Shown here: one piece after another, positions 4,816-7,794 of the stretch
Layout: every line of letters begins with the position of its first letter
Numbering within the stretch: the stretch's first letter is position 1
Notes under the pieces: generated by a model
The model's input: the letters and a program-made list of their open reading frames with translations, nothing else
Databases searched by the model: none
Told to the model about the DNA's origin: nothing
Position numbers and translations under genes: made by a program
Source of the DNA: an uncultured Candidatus Peregrinibacteria bacterium
GTDB lineage: Bacteria; Patescibacteriota; Gracilibacteria; Peribacterales; Peribacteraceae
Assembly: GCA_903822115.1 (NCBI GenBank)
Contig: CAIJNU010000028.1
Span: forward strand, 1-7,794
Direction: 5' to 3'
DNA length: 7,794 nt

Positions 4816-6084
4816 TTATATAATCCCTCGAAACAAATCCTCCTCCGGTTCAATTCCCGGCACCCATCCGCAGAAATCCGAAAGAGAGAGGCCATGATCG
4901 CGGATGACGGCGGCGGGAATCGATTGATCCGCATTGCCCATCGCGAAGTTCGCGGCTGTCGCGAGTTGGTCTGCGACGGCTTCGGTCGTGATGCGAAGTT
5001 TTCTCCCATGGAGATCCTCCCGCCCCGCTTGAGAGACGAGCGGGTCGAGGCCGGCGCACGCGAGGGCGAAGGCCGTCACGCCGAGCCTTCTCGGGCGGCA
5101 GCAGGAATCGGAGAGGAGCACGGCGATGCGAACGCCCTCACCCCGTCCCTCGGCAAGCTCGGGACACCCCTCTCCCGAATCGGGAGAGGGGAGGGGGAAC
5201 TGAAGATGCCGACGAATTGTTTGGATGACGAACGGAAGATTTTGGAGAATCTCACCATTTCGAAATCGCAACATAGTGATTCCTCGTCTCTGTAATTCCT
5301 CCTGCCTTTCGCGATCGTTTTCCCGAACGTCGCGTCGTTCATGGATTCCCCCGTCAACTTCTATGCCCAACCTCGCCTTCTCACAATAGAAGTCCAGAAT
5401 AAATCTCCCGACAGGTCGCTGTCTCCGAAAATACACCCCATCGATTTGTCGGTTGCGAAGGGCACTCCACAAGACTTCCTCTTCCTTCGTCGGATCTTTT
5501 CTCATTTGGCGAGCGTGGAATACAACGCTCGATGGCGGAAACCGATGGCGATCTAATTTTCTCTCGATCTTTCCGCCCTCACCCCGTCCCTCGGCAAGCT
5601 CGGGACACCCCTCTCCCGAATCGGGAGAGGGGACGGGGGAGAGGGTTCCCAGTTCCCGCCTCAACTTTCTTACCGACTCAACGGGATCCATCGGCCACCC
5701 GACGGTAGAGCCCTTCGCGATGTTCGATTCATCGAGCCCCGCGTTCGCCGTCAGGATTGATCCGTGTGCAAGCCCTTCCGGACGGACTTCGGTGAGCAGC
5801 GCGCCCGGACACGTTCCGACCACGGATCCGTGGAGTCGCTTCGTCTCGTCGAGCACGGCCTGGATGAATGCGGTGTCCCTCGATCCGGTTTTCGCCGCGA
5901 GTTGCGTCGCTTCCTCCGTCGGTTTCAGTGTCGAGAGATCGATGATCGCTCCTTCGCAGGTGGCCGCGGCCTTCGAAGAGACGACGAGGATGTCGCCTTC
6001 CTCGAAACGATGTGCCCAGAGCAGTGCGTCACAGAGAGAATCCCCGGCATGCAGGAGCTTTGTTCGAATCGGAAGAATCTGCAT
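4816..6084 (-). CDS. cofE: CofE-family gamma-glutamyl ligase interrupted in frame by a DUF559 nuclease domain
   Basis: Two blocks of this 422-residue frame match F420-0:gamma-glutamyl ligase, which adds glutamate to coenzyme F420-0 using GTP in organisms that make F420. Block 1 (1-146) has GDILVVSSKAAATCEG (30-45) and HGSILTANAGLDESNIAKG (107-125). Block 2 (about 318-422) has VRIAVLLSDS (metal-ligand-type Asp326), GLDPLVSQAGREDLHGRKLR and TEAVADQLATAANFAMG. Together they give about 251 residues, the normal CofE length. Between them lie 171 residues foreign to the family: PSPDSGEGCPELAEGRGEG at about 152-170, a DUF559 domain at about 185-295, and the same repeat again at 299-317. The frame is intact throughout, so a fused protein is possible. 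The usual TFGR after the Asp reads SCCR here. The start ATG lies 2 nt after the stop of the upstream membrane-protein gene, so the two are probably co-transcribed. Whether F420 is the substrate is unknown; no other F420 gene is in view. Confidence 0.88.
   Translation of the reverse strand: MQILPIRTKLLHAGDSLCDALLWAHRFEEGDILVVSSKAAATCEGAIIDLSTLKPTEEATQLAAKTGSRDTAFIQAVLDETKRLHGSVVGTCPGALLTEVRPEGLAHGSILTANAGLDESNIAKGSTVGWPMDPVESVRKLRRELGTLSPVPSPDSGEGCPELAEGRGEGGKIERKLDRHRFPPSSVVFHARQMRKDPTKEEEVLWSALRNRQIDGVYFRRQRPVGRFILDFYCEKARLGIEVDGGIHERRDVRENDRERQEELQRRGITMLRFRNGEILQNLPFVIQTIRRHLQFPLPSPDSGEGCPELAEGRGEGVRIAVLLSDSCCRPRRLGVTAFALACAGLDPLVSQAGREDLHGRKLRITTEAVADQLATAANFAMGNADQSIPAAVIRDHGLSLSDFCGWVPGIEPEEDLFRGII
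5133..5192. repeat. 60-bp palindromic repeat, copy 1 (low-coordinate end of the DUF559 element)
   Basis: This copy is identical over 60 bp to 5574-5633 and lies in the same orientation. It contains a near-perfect palindrome with 12-nt arms, CCCCTCTCCCGA (5167-5178) and TCGGGAGAGGGG, around one central base, plus the core GTCCCTCGGCAAGCTCGGGA (from 5145). On the minus strand it is translated as SPDSGEGCPELAEGRGEG. Confidence 0.95.
5574..5633. repeat. 60-bp palindromic repeat, copy 2 (high-coordinate end of the DUF559 element)
   Basis: This copy is identical to 5133-5192 with an offset of 441 bp, exactly 147 codons. Recombination between the copies would therefore delete the nuclease while keeping cofE in frame, leaving a 24-codon scar. 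The flanks diverge directly outside the 60 bp (G versus C at the first base past the high-coordinate end). Confidence 0.95.
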
Positions 6085-6086
6085 CT

Positions 6087-6668
6087 TCAGGGGAGGAGGA
6101 GCGGTTGATCCTTCACCAGGTAGACGTCGGAGGTGGCGGTGTTCGCCTGCAGATCGATGCGCTTGATGCGAAGTTCCACTGGGGAGAGCGATGCATTGCT
6201 GAATTGAATCTTTCCCACGGGGGAGGGGACGAAGAGGGAGAGGACGACGCCGGGGGGCAGATGCCAGCGCTTGAAGCCGAAGGTCGTGGGATCACTTGGA
6301 ACGTCCTGCAGACGCGCGAAGCGCACGGCGCGCACCTGCCACGTGTCGGGGAGACTCACGAGCGCCGTCTCCGTTCCGTCATGAGAAATCTCGAAGAGTC
6401 CCGTCCCGCTTCCCGTCGTGAAACTCATGCCGAGGCGAAGCGCGCTCTTATGCTCGATGCCGATTTCCGTCACGCGCATGCTGCCGAACGTTTTTGCGCT
6501 GTGCTGTTGTTGAAGCAGCATCGCGATGCCTCCCATCGTGATGAGCGAGAGGATGAGAGGAAGAAAATTAACCGATCGGCGCGGGGGAGGGGAGCGGCGC
6601 TTTGTCACGTTCACAGTGTAGAACGTTCCTTCGCGAAATCGAAGTTTTTCCTTGCGCTTACGAAACAT
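6087..6668 (-). CDS. Single-pass membrane protein of unknown function, upstream of cofE
   Basis: The 193-residue protein starts with a basic cytoplasmic segment (MFRKRKEKLRFREG, then KRRSPPPRRS). One transmembrane helix follows (about 34-53, NFLPLILSLITMGGIAMLLQ), then an outer domain of about 140 residues that looks beta-rich (MRVTEIGIEHKSALRLGMSF, WHLPPGVVLSLFVPSPVG, SPVELRIKRIDLQANTATSD). No Cys or catalytic motif is evident and I do not recognise the family. The positive-inside rule places the C-terminal domain outside. The ATG at 6668 is chosen because a -10-like TATACC lies 6 nt upstream. A longer form to 6710 would run into the divergent gene. Its stop lies 2 nt before the cofE start, so the two form a likely operon, but the sequence shows no functional link. 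Confidence 0.75.
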   Translation of the reverse strand: MFRKRKEKLRFREGTFYTVNVTKRRSPPPRRSVNFLPLILSLITMGGIAMLLQQQHSAKTFGSMRVTEIGIEHKSALRLGMSFTTGSGTGLFEISHDGTETALVSLPDTWQVRAVRFARLQDVPSDPTTFGFKRWHLPPGVVLSLFVPSPVGKIQFSNASLSPVELRIKRIDLQANTATSDVYLVKDQPLLLP

Positions 6669-6674
6669 CGTCGA

Positions 6675-6682
6675 GGTATACT
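6675..6682. promoter_or_regulatory. Symmetric divergent promoter with overlapping -10 boxes, leaderless on both sides
   Basis: GGTATACT contains TATACT on the plus strand (6677-6682) and TATACC on the minus strand (6675-6680). Each is followed by exactly 6 nt and then an ATG: plus strand at 6689, minus strand at 6668. The two start codons are equidistant (10.5 nt) from the centre. No Shine-Dalgarno sequence exists on either side. TTGCGC (6652-6657) is a possible plus-strand -35 box at a long 19-nt spacing. RNA polymerase could occupy only one orientation at a time. Confidence 0.55.
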
Positions 6683-6688
6683 CGCGGC

Positions 6689-7066
6689 ATGGAACTCGAC
6701 CCTCACACATTGCAGCAGATTATCCGTCGCATCGAGCAGCAGATGCGTTGTCCCCAGTGCGGCAAGCGCGTGCCCGTGGATTTCACATCGGTGCGCATGG
6801 CGGGTGACGACTTCATGCTCCTGCAGCTCAAGTGCGAGACGTGCGACGCCTTCATCGTGTTGCACGCGTCGCTGCAGGGAGCCGAGCGGCTCGGCATCAC
6901 CTCGAAGAATGACGAAACGGTCAACGCTTCCTCCGCACTTAATTTAAAGGAGAAGGAGGTGGAGATGCTTCGCGAGGCGCTGAAGCAATCGAACGGTTCC
7001 TTCGAGACTTTGTTCAATCAATTCGGAGGAGACATCGAGTCTTCCTCGGATATTCGAATAGTTTAA
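6689..7066 (+). CDS. Small zinc-ribbon protein of unknown function
   Basis: The 125-residue protein has a short N-terminal helix (TLQQIIRRIEQQM), then a four-cysteine zinc ribbon: CPQC at 21-24 and CETC at 49-52, with beta strands between them. A charged helical C-terminal half follows (LKEKEVEMLREALKQSNGSF, then FETLFNQFGG). Such ribbons bind a structural zinc and often mediate nucleic-acid or protein contacts, but no specific family is recognised. The ATG at 6689 is preferred over an upstream in-frame ATG at 6602, because the added stretch would overlap the divergent gene and because TATACT lies 6 nt before 6689. The lipoprotein gene follows after 24 nt on the same strand but has its own possible -10 box. 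Confidence 0.8.
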   Translation: MELDPHTLQQIIRRIEQQMRCPQCGKRVPVDFTSVRMAGDDFMLLQLKCETCDAFIVLHASLQGAERLGITSKNDETVNASSALNLKEKEVEMLREALKQSNGSFETLFNQFGGDIESSSDIRIV

Positions 7067-7077
7067 GTTTTCTGTGA

Positions 7078-7083
7078 TAAAAT
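7078..7083 (+). promoter_or_regulatory. Possible -10 box of the lipoprotein gene
   Basis: TAAAAT (5 of 6 consensus) lies 7 nt before the ATG at 7091, the same near-leaderless geometry as at other genes here. There is no clear -35 box and no Shine-Dalgarno sequence. Co-transcription with the zinc-ribbon gene is also possible. Confidence 0.4.
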
Positions 7084-7090
7084 ATTTCCG

Positions 7091-7378
7091 ATGAAGATTC
7101 GTTTCGTCGTGTTCGTTTTGATGGCATCGCTCGTCTCCGCGTGCTCGGGCGGCGGACTTTCCGCGGACACCGTGAAGAAAGTGTTGGACGAAGGGAGTGG
7201 TGCGGTGCGGACTATTCCAGTCTTGCTCTCGGGTGCGGTGAAGACGGGGAAGAGGGGATTGCAGGAAGCGAAGGATCAAGTAGAGGCGGCGAAGAGGACG
7301 GCAGCACAGATCGGGTCGGGCGTGCAGAAACTCACGGAGGGGGTTTCGCAGATAGAGGGGGCGGTGAAGGGGAAGTGA
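7091..7378 (+). CDS. Small predicted lipoprotein with an amphipathic helix
   Basis: The 95-residue protein has a lipoprotein signal peptide: positively charged start MKIR, hydrophobic core FVVFVLMASL and lipobox VSAC with the lipidated Cys at residue 18. The mature part, about 77 residues, is Ala/Gly/Lys-rich and largely helical (GKRGLQEAKDQVEAAKRTAAQ, then VQKLTEGVSQIEGAVKG). It has heptad-like spacing of hydrophobic residues, suggesting a coiled coil or amphipathic surface helix. No enzyme motif is present and the family is not recognised. If translated as predicted, it would be anchored to the outer leaflet of the cytoplasmic membrane. It resembles small surface or spacer lipoproteins in style only. 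Confidence 0.8.
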   Translation: MKIRFVVFVLMASLVSACSGGGLSADTVKKVLDEGSGAVRTIPVLLSGAVKTGKRGLQEAKDQVEAAKRTAAQIGSGVQKLTEGVSQIEGAVKGK

Positions 7379-7460
7379 AAGGAAATCGAGCGTAAGACGA
7401 GGTTAATCATCTCTTTCTTTGCCAGGCACGAGGGTTTCGCCTTTTCTCAGGACAAGGTTT

Positions 7461-7491
7461 GCCCTTCTTTCTCAGGGCGAGAAAGAAGGGC
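7461..7491 (+). terminator. Perfect 13-bp hairpin downstream of the lipoprotein gene
   Basis: GCCCTTCTTTCTC (7461-7473) pairs perfectly with GAGAAAGAAGGGC (7479-7491) around the 5-nt loop AGGGC. It lies 82 nt past the lipoprotein stop and has no U-tract on either strand, so it may be a Rho-assisted terminator, an mRNA-stabilising structure or part of a repeat. Confidence 0.45.
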
Positions 7492-7756
7492 GAAGAAAGC
7501 GCTCCGCGCGCCAAAGGTAGGCTACTCAGAGTGTGGTGTTGCTGATACCTCTGGCTCTCTCAGTGGAGGTTGAATGATTGAATCCAAGAAGTTGGTGAAG
7601 GTTTGTGATTTCATCGCCGACCGTGGCGCGCGGCTCCGGCTGATGTGTGTTTGTTTTATTGTGTGCGCCGCAGCGCAACAAATTACAAAATTCCATGGTT
7701 CCCACTGATGTAGCTCTCTCAAACTCTAAAAATTCCACAAATTGTTACCGTTAGGA
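7492..7756. other. Non-coding stretch without recognisable gene
   Basis: Two overlapping short leftward frames (66 and 70 codons, about 7522-7738) exist, but neither has domain-like sequence, a signal peptide, a Shine-Dalgarno sequence or a promoter. I see no tRNA, riboswitch or repeat unit here. Base composition is more AT-rich than the core genes. Confidence 0.4.
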
Positions 7757-7782
7757 GGGTAACGGGGGTGGGGGGGGTAGGG
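7757..7782 (+). other. G-quadruplex-type G-run cluster
   Basis: Four G-tracts (7757-7759, 7764-7768, 7770-7777, 7780-7782) are separated by loops of 4, 1 and 2 nt, which fits the canonical quadruplex pattern. The first tract overlaps a small hairpin (GTTACC at 7744-7749 with GGTAAC at 7758-7763). Its role is unknown; the long G run could also be an error-prone sequencing spot. Confidence 0.5.
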
Positions 7783-7794
7783 AACCGAACAAGG

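Larger units (their letters stand above)
5133..5645 (-). mobile_element. DUF559 nuclease element inserted in frame in cofE
   Basis: The element spans 513 bp (171 codons) between the CofE codons for RRELG and VRIAVLL. It is bracketed by two identical 60-bp palindromic repeats. Its outer ends form an imperfect inverted repeat of about 20 bp (GAACGCCCTCACCCCGTCCC at one end, GAACCCTCTCCCCCGTCCCC at the other). The cargo (residues about 185-295 of the frame) is a DUF559 domain, a Vsr-like PD-(D/E)XK nuclease fold: KDPTKEEEVLWSALRNRQ, FRRQRPVGRFILDFYC with Asp231, LGIEVDGGIH with Glu242 and Asp244, then RGITMLRFRNGEIL. The putative active-site acids are retained. An internal ATG (residue 194, near 5505) lies inside the domain and would truncate it slightly, so expression as part of the fusion is more likely. 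No intein splice-site residues and no transposase are present. That it moves as a unit is inferred from its precise placement and matching ends. Confidence 0.7.

Noticed and set aside
5133..5633. CRISPR array from the repeated 60-bp units
   Set aside because: There are only two copies, 441 bp apart, and the interval encodes a nuclease domain rather than spacers.
5133..5645. Intein or self-splicing intron inside cofE
   Set aside because: The insert begins with Thr-Leu-Ser-Pro and ends Gly-Glu-Gly before Val. There is no N-terminal Cys/Ser nucleophile at a plausible junction and no C-terminal His-Asn. The reading frame is maintained throughout, with no group I or II intron features seen.
6012..6947. 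A 311-codon rightward frame across cofE and the membrane-protein gene
   Set aside because: It is antisense to two better-supported genes, overlaps the zinc-ribbon gene, and has His/Arg/Glu-rich shadow composition.
7522..7738. Two short leftward frames near the right end
   Set aside because: They have no domain, signal peptide, ribosome-binding site or promoter, and the two frames overlap without either being favoured.

Overview
The window looks like a bacterial chromosome segment with compact gene packing, mixed gene orientations and a moderately GC-rich core (about 2100-7380) flanked by more AT-rich ends. UGA is a normal stop here: carA, the methyltransferase gene and the lipoprotein gene all end on it at the expected protein length. 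Tiny intergenic gaps, several genes whose start codon lies about 6 nt behind a -10-like box, almost no Shine-Dalgarno sequences and several family-less small envelope proteins suggest a streamlined lineage. A Candidate Phyla Radiation bacterium such as Peregrinibacteria is my best guess, but this is weakly supported. No ribosomal RNA, tRNA, CRISPR array, phage structural gene or classical transposase is visible.

Left region (1-2117): a partial gene runs rightward off the left edge and encodes a Pro/Ala-rich linker plus a small domain. A hairpin separates it from two leftward genes for unrecognised envelope proteins: a two-helix membrane protein and an exported protein with a signal peptide. 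Each of these two has a recognisable -35/-10 promoter, and a U-tract terminator lies between them. The gap up to 2117 holds two palindromic dispersed repeats.

Centre (2118-4716): a beta-class DNA methyltransferase gene and carA (carbamoyl-phosphate synthase small subunit) diverge from a 51-nt spacer. carA converges on purN (GAR formyltransferase) with a 10-nt gap. carA and purN are ordinary pyrimidine and purine biosynthesis genes; the methyltransferase has no restriction partner in view.

Right-centre (4816-6668): the main point of interest. A leftward two-gene unit encodes an unknown single-pass membrane protein and a CofE-family (F420-0:gamma-glutamyl ligase) protein. The cofE reading frame carries a precise in-frame insertion of about 171 codons: a DUF559 (Vsr-like, PD-(D/E)XK fold) nuclease domain bracketed by two identical 60-bp palindromic repeats. 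Removing it restores a CofE of about 251 residues, the normal family length. The repeat core matches the intergenic repeat near 1965, so the insertion looks like a nuclease-bearing mobile unit related to dispersed palindromes.

Right end (6669-7794): a nearly symmetric divergent promoter with apparently leaderless starts drives the membrane-protein/cofE unit leftward and a zinc-ribbon protein rightward. A small lipoprotein gene follows, then about 400 nt without a convincing gene, containing a 13-bp perfect hairpin and a G-quadruplex-type G-run cluster.
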